Shown here in pieces: positions 25,501 to 33,362 of a stretch of DNA of 36,022 nucleotides. Every line of letters begins with the position of its first letter. Within the stretch, counting starts at the first letter, position 1. The DNA comes from an uncultured Alphaproteobacteria bacterium (lineage in GTDB: Bacteria; Pseudomonadota; Alphaproteobacteria; Parvibaculales; Parvibaculaceae): assembly GCA_903889655.1 (NCBI GenBank), contig CAISYL010000112.1, forward strand, positions 1-36,022, in the 5' to 3' direction. Position numbers and translations under genes: made by a program. The notes below the pieces were generated by a model. That model made no database searches. It saw nothing but the letters and a program-made list of their open reading frames with translations, and was not told the DNA's origin.

Positions 25501-27373
25501 CCATTGGGTCGGTGACCTGAGCGAAGCGCGGCGCGCCCGCCGTGCCCGGCGCCGTATAACTGAAGTTCGTTGTCCCGTATGGCGTCGTCATCGCATTGAC
25601 AAGCGAATTCCCGTCATAGGCGAAGCTTGAGGTGAGGCCGATCACGTCCGTAATGGCGCTCAATCGGCCATTGCCGTCATAGGTTAGAGATGCGCTGCGG
25701 CCGAAGGGGTCTGTGATTTTCGTTATCAGAAGCGGCCTGGCCACCGAACCATAGGTGAAGCTCGTCTGTCGTCCGACCGCATCCGTGAGCGAGATCAGCT
25801 TGTTTCCGGCGTCGTAATTGAGCGTGAGGGTATTACCCTGCGGGTCGACGACCTTGCTGAGAAATATCCTCCGCGGATAGCTCGTGCTTCCATCCGACTG
25901 GGCATAAATCTCGACGCTTCCATCATGAAGCGTATGCCGATAGGTAACCGGCGACTGGGAGATTTGGACGAGTATCGACCCGTCATTCGCCTGCGCCGTG
26001 AACCGGCCTGTGGCACTTTGATAGCCGGTGTAGTTGTAGGCTCCGCCACCTGCCAGGTATCTGGACACCGTGGCGCCAGGATTGGTCGGATCGTCCGACA
26101 CGTAACTGAGCCAGTTGATCGTCCACTTCGGACCGACATTAAAGAAATTGAAGTTCGCGGGCTGACTGTCCTCGCGCTGATTGTAAGCGAGCGACACTCG
26201 CGCCGATGGGCCTATCGGCGGTGAATATCCGACCGGGCTGTCCGAGAGGCTTATGCTGACTGTCGATTCCAGGATGTTATATCCGCACATCGGGCAGTCG
26301 TTTGGCTTGCCATCGGCCGGAACATCAAGGGGCCCGGCAAGGCCTTTCTGCGTGCCGCTGGTCGGACCCTTACCGCGGATCCCGGCCGCCTCCTTCATGT
26401 CTACTTTTCGCCAGCCGGCCCGATCCGGTTCCTCGCCGAGGGTCAGAAAATATCCACTCGCCTCGGCATCCATGGCCCCGGGGGTGACCCAGACTTCCTG
26501 GTCCGGGAAGGACGGATCCACGACATGGAAGCGCCCATTCGCAGCGCCAACGATCGCGGCGAAGTGTCCGAGCTTCCAATGCACGATGGAGGGAACCGGC
26601 ACCGGCTGTCCGCCGCGACGATACACGAGCCTATATGAGACCTTGGCTTTGTCGGCGAGATGAGCGACATCCGCCAGACTCGTGCCGCGAGGTGTCGCGC
26701 GGTAGGTGTTGATAAAACCCACCTGCTCGGGGCTCGCCCCACGCGCAATCATCAACGATTTCAGCGCTTGCGGACCACAAAGGTAGAGGTGCCGCGGATC
26801 TTTCTTGACCTGATCGAGAAGTTCTCGAGCGACCTGGATGGATTCTGTGGCCGGCCCGGCAACCTTGCGGTCGCCCATCTCCCGAAACAGAGTGGCGAGA
26901 CTTTTGAAGCGCCCAAGCGAGGCGTCGAGTTGAGCCATCTCGCCCAAGGCTCGATCCACGAGGGTACGCGCCGGCGCGTCGGTCGCATTCTTCCCGAGGC
27001 GCCACGCATCTTCCCATGCATCGAGCGCTTTCGAATAGTAACCGTAATGGACGTATAGCAGGCCCATATTGGTCAGGACCGCAGTCGTCCATCCGGATTG
27101 CGGATGCTGCGAAACAAAACTTGCGAGAGCGCTCAGATCGTCGGGCTTGGACCGATGTTGATATGTCGCCAGCGCGTCTGCTAACGCGCGATCGTCGACC
27201 GAAGAGGTCGCACCGACCGCCACGAGCGGTTCGGGCAACCTTGCGTCTCGGATGGTTTCCGTTTCAGATCGTGCACTTGCGGCATCGGAGGCTTGCGCAC
27301 AAACCGGGCCCATCCACAACGCGACAATTAATGCCGTGATCGCTGGAAGCAATACCGACGCCTTCGACCCCAT
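22568..27373 (-). CDS. RHS-repeat polymorphic toxin: C39-like domain, RHS core, PD-(D/E)xK nuclease tip
   Basis: A 1601-residue secreted protein. A signal peptide (ASVLLPAITALIVALWMG) is followed by a TPR-like helical region. A C39-peptidase-like domain has C199 (CGP), H270 (KLGHFA) and D286 (VVDPS). A long array of YD repeats leads to the conserved core (RYRAYDPVAGRWLSRDPSGE). The C-terminal ~140 residues carry GAASEARVL, then PD, EIKDR and QTRQIRIQ, the pattern of a restriction-endonuclease-fold toxin (Tox-REase-like). GGGGAG supports ATG 27373. The RHS shell probably encloses the nuclease until delivery, and the peptidase may process it. All catalytic residues appear present. Confidence 0.88.
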   Translation of the reverse strand: MGSKASVLLPAITALIVALWMGPVCAQASDAASARSETETIRDARLPEPLVAVGATSSVDDRALADALATYQHRSKPDDLSALASFVSQHPQSGWTTAVLTNMGLLYVHYGYYSKALDAWEDAWRLGKNATDAPARTLVDRALGEMAQLDASLGRFKSLATLFREMGDRKVAGPATESIQVARELLDQVKKDPRHLYLCGPQALKSLMIARGASPEQVGFINTYRATPRGTSLADVAHLADKAKVSYRLVYRRGGQPVPVPSIVHWKLGHFAAIVGAANGRFHVVDPSFPDQEVWVTPGAMDAEASGYFLTLGEEPDRAGWRKVDMKEAAGIRGKGPTSGTQKGLAGPLDVPADGKPNDCPMCGYNILESTVSISLSDSPVGYSPPIGPSARVSLAYNQREDSQPANFNFFNVGPKWTINWLSYVSDDPTNPGATVSRYLAGGGAYNYTGYQSATGRFTAQANDGSILVQISQSPVTYRHTLHDGSVEIYAQSDGSTSYPRRIFLSKVVDPQGNTLTLNYDAGNKLISLTDAVGRQTSFTYGSVARPLLITKITDPFGRSASLTYDGNGRLSAITDVIGLTSSFAYDGNSLVNAMTTPYGTTNFSYTAPGTAGAPRFAQVTDPMGYSEREEWIEPASVPASDPSATLPQGMPVTLTNNYLQYRDSFHWDKDAYVAAGCTPTGGCDYSKARDRHFNHVQSGTNTKSGSIESEKYPLENRIWYEYPGQTNSIDAGSYEQPVAIGRVLGDGTTQLRIFSYDSSGYFNLTQIIDPVGRVTTFAYANQIDLVAMSQKTVYGDQVTLAQYAYNAHHRPLYAVDAAGQVTRYAYNTAGQPTSVTNPLNQTTTYQYDGAGNLTSITNANSAVAESYTYDAYDRIATRTDSEGWTATYSYDNANRITKITYPDGTADIYTFDKLDLASYTDRNGRRWIYSHDADRRLVASKDPLGNTTLFGYSNAARLTSLTDAKGNVTSWTYDIEGRLTNKQYADASSVGYVYEATTSRLASTTDALGQTVQYAYTKDDRVSGITYLNAVNPTPAVSFTYDPNFPRLSSMTDGTGTSEYAYVPPGALGALHMATEHGSLPNSTISYGYDELGRLVSHSTSGAGAETFQYDAIGRVVARSDDLGSFSLAYLGQTNQIAQRQLLPAGSSLKTQWSYLNNAGDRRLESISNVGLSTSQYSNFHFATNPIQQIISVSEETDSTSVYPTAGSQTASYNNLNQATAISGQALSYDANGNLLSDGARTYSWDAENRLIGITYPSQAGKQTAFTYDGIGRRVTIASTPAGGGTAVSTSYIWCGANICQSRDSGNAVTREYYPEGEFVPGSPGQTLYYGVDQLGSVRRVFATTTSSPAYGFDPYGKPLQGTAPLADFGYAGTFYNADSGLYLTRYRAYDPVAGRWLSRDPSGEGSDPASNLYRYANGDPAGLYDPSGQFGVLGAVVGAAAFGLGDVAFQLYKNNGNFSCVNPWEVAGAAAGGALLVASLGLAGPEELALAEGGSLTANAARGAASEARVLDELGLTKNTQSVATAEGRAVPDALTDKLSVEIKDRAYVAQTRQIRIQTEAAGASGRQSVLITGENTKVSGPAENAFDVVIRRPDLGPQ

Positions 27374-27493
27374 CATCCGCTCCCCGGGTTTTGACGTGTA
27401 AGAAAGCCATCCGCACACAACTTCGCTGGGACGCGCACTCTCGCGCGTCGACCACGAATGTCTGATCGTTAAAGTCGCTTCAAACTCGAAATG

Positions 27494-27772
27494 CTACGGA
27501 GACGTCCACAGTTGACATCCCCAAACACCAGAACCCCATGTCAGGGAACCTGAGCCGCCAGCTGCGGTATTGGTTTGCGAAGTTCGGTTGCCATTGGCGT
27601 CATACGCATAGGCAATGCACAGGCCGTTGTCGTAGACAGCCGTCGTTATCTGACCGGCCGAATCATAGGTGTACGTGGCGGTACTGTCGGCTTCTGCCGG
27701 AACAAAGGAAACGATGAGAGCAAGGCATACAGCGGAAAGACACTCTTTCGAGCGAAGACCTCGGATGAGCAT
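27494..27772 (-). CDS. secreted mini-YD-repeat protein (92 aa)
   Basis: A 92-residue protein with an N-terminal signal-like segment (CLSAVCLALIVSFVPAEA) and two YD repeats (TATYTYDSAGQITTAVYD, then CIAYAYDANGNRTS). GGAGGG lies 4 bp before ATG 27772. It ends with a Gly/Trp/Cys-rich tail. It sits about 120 bp upstream of the RHS toxin gene on the same strand. It may be a decoy, a partner, or the remnant of an older RHS copy; the clean start and signal peptide favour a real gene. Confidence 0.6.
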   Translation of the reverse strand: MLIRGLRSKECLSAVCLALIVSFVPAEADSTATYTYDSAGQITTAVYDNGLCIAYAYDANGNRTSQTNTAAGGSGSLTWGSGVWGCQLWTSP

Positions 27773-28170
27773 GGTTCCCTCCCACCTATCCCACCACAGG
27801 TACTTAAACTTGCTGTTTCACCAAAAGCATAATCACAAAAAATCCGCACACAAAAGTCTTTTCGAAATGAAACTCCAAAAATTTATAGCGGCGAAGTCGG
27901 CTTCCTTTCTGATGTTTCAGAACGGAGCATGTAGTCGTGGTCGATCGAAATCGCGGAAATGGACTTCGGTCTTCCTGCAAAGCGCTCTGCCAGCGGAATG
28001 TTCTGCGACATCAGGCGCCTCCGGTCACCCTTCACAAGGGTGGTGCGGAGAATCGATGGTCAACTCTGAGTCAGCGCTTCGCGGCAATCCGCCGTGATAG
28101 CAAAGCGTGCCACTTCCGATCCCGGGATTGGTGTGAAATGCTTCCCGGTGTTGACGATGCAGAGATCGCC
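27773..28170. other. ~400-bp stretch without a recognised gene
   Basis: The first ~120 bp (27780-27900) are AT-rich and probably hold the promoter and leader of the mini-YD-repeat gene. The remaining part shows only short frames that lack ribosome sites or resemble no family. I see no repeats or RNA gene. It marks the boundary between the RHS locus and the metallophosphatase operon. Confidence 0.4.
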
Positions 28171-28620
28171 TTAGGGCCGCGGGCCGACAGACGAGTGCGT
28201 CTGATCCCGTAACTGTTCCGCCGCCACGTTGAGCTGGATTCTGTTCTTGCTGTCGACGACAGCAGCCGCCCAGATGCCGACACCCTTTTGCGGCAATCCG
28301 TGGGTGATATGAAGCGGCAACTCGAACAAGGTGCCGACGGGGCAGGGGTTTGACTTCCTCGAAGCGTCCCAGATCGGTGTGTTCGCGTCATTCCTCAACA
28401 CGAGCAAATATGAAAATTCGGCGACGTTCGCGTCCTTGTGTTTGCTCACTCCGAATTCGGTCCAGAGAATTCGCATCTCGCCAAAAAAAGCAGTCTGCAC
28501 TTCGTCTGGATCGTCCGCGACTTCGGGCGACAAGGTGCCGGCGAACTCAATGAGAGGCTTGAGCCAAGCTTCTCCCGACAGATCCAGACTGAGAAAGCGA
28601 TTTTCACATCGTTTGGGCAT
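28171..28620 (-). CDS. hypothetical protein (149 aa)
   Basis: A 149-residue protein that starts in an ATGA overlap with the upstream metallophosphatase. It includes EFSYLLVLRNDANTPIWDAS and LFELPLHITHGLP, suggesting a beta-rich core. The His in HITHG and Asp/Glu residues are scattered without a known motif. It is the last gene of the - strand run from 32457. Function unknown. Confidence 0.6.
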   Translation of the reverse strand: MPKRCENRFLSLDLSGEAWLKPLIEFAGTLSPEVADDPDEVQTAFFGEMRILWTEFGVSKHKDANVAEFSYLLVLRNDANTPIWDASRKSNPCPVGTLFELPLHITHGLPQKGVGIWAAAVVDSKNRIQLNVAAEQLRDQTHSSVGPRP

Positions 28621-29432
28621 CAGGTGCGGACCTGGATGAATCTCATCTTGTCATTCAGCAGCTGGACAGCGGTCAGCGGCCGACCTTTGTAGGCGCCGGT
28701 GTCGATGCCAATGCGGTTCGGACGGACCTCCGGCCTGCCGGCCGGTGTGATTGTATGGCCGTGGATGACGATGACGTCTTCGGGAAACGATGCCGTCCAG
28801 CCGAGGAATGGCGCTCGAGTCCACAGCGGCGAACGATCCTCGTCTCGATCGGTCTCAGGCAGCACATCCCAGCCTGGACCGAATGTCGTATCGAGCGGCA
28901 GGTGAGGCGAAATGCCGGCATGGACGAAGAGATAGCGCCCGACGCGGGCGTGGCTCTCCAGACGCTGGAGCAAAGCCATACGCGATCCCGCTAGCACATG
29001 GCGCATTCCGGATCTGATTTCTTCGGCGTCCGTAAAGTCGAGGTGACCGAGGCCGGCCTCGGAAAGCACCGCGTCGCCCCCATTGCGGAGCCAATTGAAC
29101 GCATGACCGCCGAGGTCAGACGCCGACCCACGTTCGAGAACGAGCATCAGGAGCTGTTCGTGGTTTGCCATCAGGTCGTGTTGTTCGAAGGCATATCCTT
29201 GCGGACCGGCTGCAACGAGGTCGAGGACTCGCAGCGAGTTCGGACCCCGGTCAATAAAATCTCCGAGATGAACCAGAACTGGCGCCTCGAGCCGATCCTC
29301 GGTGGCGATGTGGACGATTGTCTTGTGGAGAGCGGCGAGCGCGTCGGCGCAGCCATGAATATCGCCGACCGCGAAGATCGGTCGATTGGTCTCCGCCGGC
29401 GCCGGCTGCCAGTTTGTGATCTCGATGGACAT
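28620..29432 (-). CDS. PP1/PrpA-like metallophosphatase
   Basis: A 270-residue calcineurin-like phosphoesterase. The metal-binding motifs are in order: GDIHG near the N-terminus, GDFIDRGPNS, ANHEQL (the GNHE position, with A replacing G), VHAGI, and IHGHT near the C-terminus. This is the layout of Ser/Thr protein phosphatases of the PrpA or lambda-phage type and of Ap4A hydrolases. Phage and plasmid versions are known. ATG 29432 follows the upstream stop by 8 bp. Substrate is unknown. Confidence 0.88.
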   Translation of the reverse strand: MSIEITNWQPAPAETNRPIFAVGDIHGCADALAALHKTIVHIATEDRLEAPVLVHLGDFIDRGPNSLRVLDLVAAGPQGYAFEQHDLMANHEQLLMLVLERGSASDLGGHAFNWLRNGGDAVLSEAGLGHLDFTDAEEIRSGMRHVLAGSRMALLQRLESHARVGRYLFVHAGISPHLPLDTTFGPGWDVLPETDRDEDRSPLWTRAPFLGWTASFPEDVIVIHGHTITPAGRPEVRPNRIGIDTGAYKGRPLTAVQLLNDKMRFIQVRT

Positions 29433-29440
29433 GTCTGCAC

Positions 29441-29941
29441 TCAGTCCTTGCGTTCGGCTGCATCCAACGAGGCCCACGTCTCGCTGACCACCACCTCCTC
29501 GTGCCGTACCCGGCGGTGTTTGGCGCCGCAGTTGCGGCAGGTCCTCACATCACCCTGATAGGCGTACCGGGATGCCTCGTCGCCGACGAACGAGATCTTG
29601 TGTTCCGGATCGATCGCGCACCGCCCCTTCTCGCGATAGAGCTCCCAGAAATCCGGAATCGGCGTGAGATGTTTCGCCAGGCCGACATGGGCAAAGATCT
29701 CGGCCCCCGCGCCTACACAGAAAATGCGCATGATCTGGCAGCCGGTGAACCATGTCTGGCTGTCAGGGTCGATATGGCCGAACCAGATCGACCCATCCTC
29801 ATGTCGGTAGCCGGTCGAATATGCGGCGAACAGACGACGCTTTCTCGACGTGAGAAATCGATAAAAGTTCGGGCTGTATTTGGGATCGAGATCGGGCCGG
29901 AAATCCTCCCACGCATCCGAAACTCGCTTCAGTGCCGACAT
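29441..29941 (-). CDS. hypothetical protein with C-x2-C motif (166 aa)
   Basis: A 166-residue protein with AGGAGG 5 bp before ATG 29941. The centre contains YRHEDGSIWFGHIDPDSQTW and later FCVGAGAEIFAHVGLAKHL. A C-terminal CRNCGAKHRR looks like half a zinc ribbon. It lies just upstream of the metallophosphatase in the same run. No family is recognised. Confidence 0.6.
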   Translation of the reverse strand: MSALKRVSDAWEDFRPDLDPKYSPNFYRFLTSRKRRLFAAYSTGYRHEDGSIWFGHIDPDSQTWFTGCQIMRIFCVGAGAEIFAHVGLAKHLTPIPDFWELYREKGRCAIDPEHKISFVGDEASRYAYQGDVRTCRNCGAKHRRVRHEEVVVSETWASLDAAERKD

Positions 29942-30040
29942 CCCGTCCTCCTGCATCTGTCTGCGAGAGAGATCGGCGCAATTACGCGGATCGCAAACTA
30001 TATGGCGATATTTGCCGACGGACCTTGGCCGGATCGATCC

Positions 30041-30652
30041 TTACCGAATGGGAAAGGTCGAGGGCTGGTATTGCTGAAGGGCTGCCCCTGTCTCGGGACA
30101 GGGGCCCAGGTGCTCGCGCCATTGTGGGCACTCCCTGTCCATCGTCGAGGCGATCACATCCCAGTTCTTGACCATGGCTGCCCAGGCAGGTGACAGATCG
30201 GCCATAGCCGGAAGCTTTGCGACGAGATCGGGCACCTGTTCGAGAAGTCGCCTGCAACGGGCAAAGTCGGAAGCATCGGACGGAACGGCGCTCTTATCTT
30301 CCATGGGCAGGCCGAGAAGGTGATGGAAGATCGCGTTGCTGCTCAAACCGCGGCGTCCGGTGGCGTGCCATTCGAGCGCGCCGGCGGGCAGATTCTGACC
30401 GGCCAGCTCGCGTTCACTGCGCGCGCGGGCTTCGGCGAGAACGCCCGGGTCCTTTGCCAGCGCGTCGAGATCGTGTTCCAGCCCGCCCACAATCGTGGCG
30501 CCCAGCAGGCGCGCGACATGGGTATCCATCACCGCGTTCTTGGGGACCAACTTCACGATCGCCGACATAATATCGATCGGAAAGGATCCGTAGACGATCA
30601 CACAGCCGCTGACTTTGTCGATGCGGTATTCGGTATTGTCGAAGTCGATCAT
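30041..30652 (-). CDS. hypothetical protein (203 aa)
   Basis: A 203-residue protein with AAGGGA 6 bp before ATG 30652. The N-terminal part is beta-rich (YRIDKVSGCVIVYGSFPIDI) and the rest helical. It ends in a Pro/Gln-rich tail. Similar small proteins occur in rhizobial phages and plasmids to my recollection, with no assigned function. Confidence 0.6.
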   Translation of the reverse strand: MIDFDNTEYRIDKVSGCVIVYGSFPIDIMSAIVKLVPKNAVMDTHVARLLGATIVGGLEHDLDALAKDPGVLAEARARSERELAGQNLPAGALEWHATGRRGLSSNAIFHHLLGLPMEDKSAVPSDASDFARCRRLLEQVPDLVAKLPAMADLSPAWAAMVKNWDVIASTMDRECPQWREHLGPCPETGAALQQYQPSTFPIR

Positions 30653-30667
30653 GCTTTGTCCCTTGCG

Positions 30668-31240
30668 CTATGTCGCCTTCCGGATGCGAACGCGCGCGAG
30701 AAGAGCGCGTCCGAACGCCGCTTTGGTCTTCCCCATCGCTTTCACCGCGGCCTCAAGCCTCTCGGCGTCATCCGCTTGTGCGGCCTCGTTGACGGCATTC
30801 TCGTAGGCTTCGGCGGCGGCCAACACGTCTGGCGACCAGCTGTCAGACCGTTCGAGCCGAAATTTCGGCGCCGCGATGACGGATCGGCATTCTTTTGCAT
30901 GCATGAAGCTCCTGACCGCCTCGGTCGCCGCCGCTTCCGTCACCGGCCATGGCGCCAGGATCCATCCCGTTGCCTGACATGAATTGCACCAGAAGTCGTC
31001 GGCGCGGATGACACTGCGCAAATGGTCGGCATCCCGGAAGGCTGCGCGCCGCGGCCTGCAGCTCGCGCAATCGACATAGATGTCCTGAATCAACAGGGTC
31101 GACAATTCGCGCGAGGCATACAGTCCGCATTGCCCTTCCGTCACCCCGCGCCGCGATACGGCCCCGCCTTGTTCGACGATGGCGAAAGTTCTCGGCTTGT
31201 CGAGCGCCGGCGCCAGGGTGGCTTTGGATTTGGAGGTCAT
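30668..31240 (-). CDS. hypothetical protein with two Cys pairs (190 aa)
   Basis: A 190-residue protein starting in an ATGA overlap with its upstream neighbour. It has CASCRPRR and, about 25 residues on, CNSCQATG: two C-x2-C knuckles that could form one zinc ribbon. The C-terminus is a helical Ala/Glu/Lys-rich segment. The zinc site suggests nucleic-acid or protein binding. Specific role unknown. Confidence 0.6.
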   Translation of the reverse strand: MTSKSKATLAPALDKPRTFAIVEQGGAVSRRGVTEGQCGLYASRELSTLLIQDIYVDCASCRPRRAAFRDADHLRSVIRADDFWCNSCQATGWILAPWPVTEAAATEAVRSFMHAKECRSVIAAPKFRLERSDSWSPDVLAAAEAYENAVNEAAQADDAERLEAAVKAMGKTKAAFGRALLARVRIRKAT

Positions 31241-31557
31241 GTCGTCCCCATGGTTTTCTGCCGGGCTCGATCGATTACAGCTTGGACCTCATCGAGCACC
31301 TTCGACCCCTCCTCGATGTAGCGCCGCCCGGTTTCGTTGATCGCGAACCGCTTAGCGCCTTTGTCCTGCTCGCCGACATCGGAGATGAGGACAAACCGCA
31401 GGAGCTGCATCACCGTTCTGGTGGACATCTGTTCCGGTCCGCGAAACGCCCGGATGCCGTCCATCAAAATCTCGGCGTCTTCGTACTGCTCATCTCTATT
31501 GGCCTCGTACATCGCCGTTAGATGCCTGTGAGCGGCCGGTGAAAGCTTGAGCCCCAT
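31237..31557 (-). CDS. small hypothetical protein (106 aa), possible winged helix
   Basis: A 106-residue protein that may be a winged-helix domain: helices in MYEANRDEQYEDAEILMDGI, then TVMQLLRFVLISD, and a wing-like segment (RFAINETGRRYIEEG) at the end. It starts 1 bp after the stop of the next upstream gene (TGACATG). Probably a DNA-binding or regulatory protein; inferred from pattern only. Confidence 0.55.
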   Translation of the reverse strand: MGLKLSPAAHRHLTAMYEANRDEQYEDAEILMDGIRAFRGPEQMSTRTVMQLLRFVLISDVGEQDKGAKRFAINETGRRYIEEGSKVLDEVQAVIDRARQKTMGTT

Positions 31558-31558
31558 G

Positions 31559-31741
31559 TCAGATCGAATGCATGGCCGCAGCTGTCAGGCCAAGCACTAT
31601 GGCCGACGTTACGCTCACGTCGCGAAGGCCGCGCAGAAGGGGCCGCTTTGAGCCAGTGATCCGGGCGATCTCGATGGCGTTGCTGACGGACTGGGCGACA
31701 GCAAACGCGATGGCAAAATAAGACGCGTAGTCCTTGTTCAT
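31559..31741 (-). CDS. small membrane protein (60 aa)
   Basis: A 60-residue protein with two hydrophobic stretches (YFAIAFAVAQSVSNAI and VTSAIVLGLTAAAM), likely two short membrane helices or a holin-like hairpin. Its ATG overlaps the stop of the upstream gene (ATGA). The size and pattern resemble small phage membrane proteins, but no holin family is recognised. Confidence 0.5.
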   Translation of the reverse strand: MNKDYASYFAIAFAVAQSVSNAIEIARITGSKRPLLRGLRDVSVTSAIVLGLTAAAMHSI

Positions 31742-32022
31742 TGTTCCGCCCCTTGGCGTGCGCGCTCACGGGTCTTGAGCGCGACGTCGTATCCAGTTTC
31801 AACGATGGTGACACCCTCTTTCGCTGCGACCTTTTTCACGGCGGCGCTGGCTGCGCGCAGGTAGTCGTCGGAGGGGCGTTTGTCGATCTCTTGCCCCGGG
31901 CGATAGGTCCGCCAGATCGCGCTCTGCATGTCCTTCGGCACCATGAACCAGTGCGTCCGGCACATGAACATCTTCGGCGGAACCGATCTCGTGCAGTTAT
32001 GGGCGTGGCAGTGATGCGTCAT
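31738..32022 (-). CDS. small Cys/His-rich phage-type protein (94 aa)
   Basis: A 94-residue protein with HCHAHNCTRSVPPKMFMCRT, then HWFMVP and TYRPGQE. This Cys/His cluster followed by VP-x2-hydrophobic and YRPGQE recurs in phages and plasmids of proteobacteria to my recollection. The cluster likely binds zinc. AAGGAG fits ATG 32022 (6 bp) better than ATG 32028 (0 bp), so I use 32022. Function unknown. Confidence 0.65.
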   Translation of the reverse strand: MTHHCHAHNCTRSVPPKMFMCRTHWFMVPKDMQSAIWRTYRPGQEIDKRPSDDYLRAASAAVKKVAAKEGVTIVETGYDVALKTRERARQGAEQ

Positions 32023-32073
32023 CGTCATCTCCTTGACCGAAGAGGTGATCGCGATCGCGAGCCCGTCAAGTCG

Positions 32074-32457
32074 TCATGGCGCGAAGGCCGGCGCCGACGA
32101 TGAGGTTGCCTCGTCCTGGTCGGCATGTACCTGGGGGTTGAAGCTGTTGGTCCGAACGACCTCGGACAGGAAATGGTGAGCATTGCAGCCCCGTGGATAG
32201 AAATAGAGGTCCAGAGGGTGTTTCGGCGTAAAGATCATCGCCAGGCTCGAGCGGTTATTGACTGCCCTGGTGTCTTCGCAGACCGCCTCGAAAGCTTTCT
32301 CCAGGACCGCGTTGAAGCGCGCGTAGTGGGCGGCAAGCGGCTCGATATCGGCCCCGCGGCACCGCGACGCCTCCTTTTGATATCCGTCGTCGAACGCGCT
32401 CTGGGCGGCCTGAATTCCAGGAAGCAGCGCTTCGAGGTTCTTGAAGATGGTGGCCAT
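32074..32457 (-). CDS. hypothetical protein (127 aa)
   Basis: A 127-residue protein, first gene of the - strand run. GGAGAG lies 4 bp before ATG 32457. The N-terminal half is helical (KNLEALLPGIQAAQSAFDDG) and the C-terminus carries a Ser/Ala/Pro-rich tail. It diverges from the CRISPR-type operon, with about 164 bp between the starts, so the two promoters probably share this gap. Function unknown. Confidence 0.55.
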   Translation of the reverse strand: MATIFKNLEALLPGIQAAQSAFDDGYQKEASRCRGADIEPLAAHYARFNAVLEKAFEAVCEDTRAVNNRSSLAMIFTPKHPLDLYFYPRGCNAHHFLSEVVRTNSFNPQVHADQDEATSSSAPAFAP

Positions 32458-32621
32458 GACGCTCTCCAAACTGCGGATTTCCGCGACAAACTTGGCGTGA
32501 GAGTGCACGTGCGCGCTGCAAGGAAGAGGGTGTCCTCCCGCGCGCAAAAAAAATAAGCCGTGAATTAACTTGAAGGCGAAAAATCTGAGGCGAGCTTTTG
32601 GGCACGATGAGAGGAAACCCA

Positions 32622-33362
32622 GTGCCCAACACCCTGCCCAAGCCCCTCGATCCTGTACGGTTCTGGTTTGAAAATGCTGGCCGCCACCTCGTAAGTGAGG
32701 ACACGCGCGCTGCCCTGGGGGCGGACCCGACCCACGAGCAGATCATTAAGCGCAGCCTCGCCAGCGCGTGGCCGCGCACCAAGGGTCAAAATCGGCTTAC
32801 GAAAACGGAGGCCGCGATCATTGGCCCCACAGGTGGGCGCATTTTCACGAAGACGGCGCAATTCCCGGATTCGGATTGCGCGACGAACCCTGACAGCAAG
32901 CTCGAAATCGTAAGAGCCGTCAGCGGGTACAGCCTCCTGGTGACCGAGATTGTCACCAACCCACCTGCCTTGCCCTTTCTTGCCATCTGCTTCGACCGCG
33001 GCACCGATTACGGTCCCGTGCTTCGTGTCACGGAGAGCCTGCATCGCATCCATATCTGCTCCACAAAAGCTGAAACGGCGATCACCTTCGATCTCACAGA
33101 GGTGAACCGCCTGCAAAGACTCGTGGAGCGATACGGAATGTCTCTGATCGACAAGGCCGTAGACGCCCGGCTTCAGATCGATCATGGGGGCCCGTATATC
33201 GACAAGCATCTCGCTCAGCTCGACGCCGCCCGGATCAAAGTCGGCGCGAACATGTCGACCGAAGAGCTGGTCTGGCAGATGCCTGCGAAAGGCTCCGGCA
33301 CACTCAGGGCATTCAGGGTGTGGCAGAAAGCTGCGAAATCGAAGGACCAGAACAATGAATGA
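32622..33362 (+). CDS. Csf1-like protein (candidate Cas8-like subunit of type IV CRISPR-Cas)
   Basis: A 246-residue protein opening the CRISPR-type operon. The GTG at 32622 is preferred because AGAGGA lies 6 bp upstream; ATG 32607 and TTG 32598 are in-frame alternatives. The section SGYSLLVTEIVTNPPALPFL and the following strand are consistent with the central part of Csf1, and the size fits. However, the Cys-pair zinc motif often found in Csf1 is absent: only three scattered Cys residues are present. Position next to Cas6, Csf2 and DinG is the main support. It could instead be a divergent Cas5. Overlaps the next gene by 8 bp. Confidence 0.5.
   Translation: MPNTLPKPLDPVRFWFENAGRHLVSEDTRAALGADPTHEQIIKRSLASAWPRTKGQNRLTKTEAAIIGPTGGRIFTKTAQFPDSDCATNPDSKLEIVRAVSGYSLLVTEIVTNPPALPFLAICFDRGTDYGPVLRVTESLHRIHICSTKAETAITFDLTEVNRLQRLVERYGMSLIDKAVDARLQIDHGGPYIDKHLAQLDAARIKVGANMSTEELVWQMPAKGSGTLRAFRVWQKAAKSKDQNNE

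Noticed and set aside
24578-25630. 350-codon + strand frame within the RHS gene
   Set aside because: Shadow of the repetitive YD-repeat coding; the - strand frame has all RHS signatures.
28122-28148. Hairpin (CCGGGA / TCCCGG, 15-nt loop) after the - strand phosphatase run
   Set aside because: Only six base pairs and no T-run, so not a convincing terminator.
32458-32621. Possible CRISPR leader or repeat array in the gap before the CRISPR-type operon
   Set aside because: No repeated unit with spacers is present; only short GC-rich inverted segments and an A-run.
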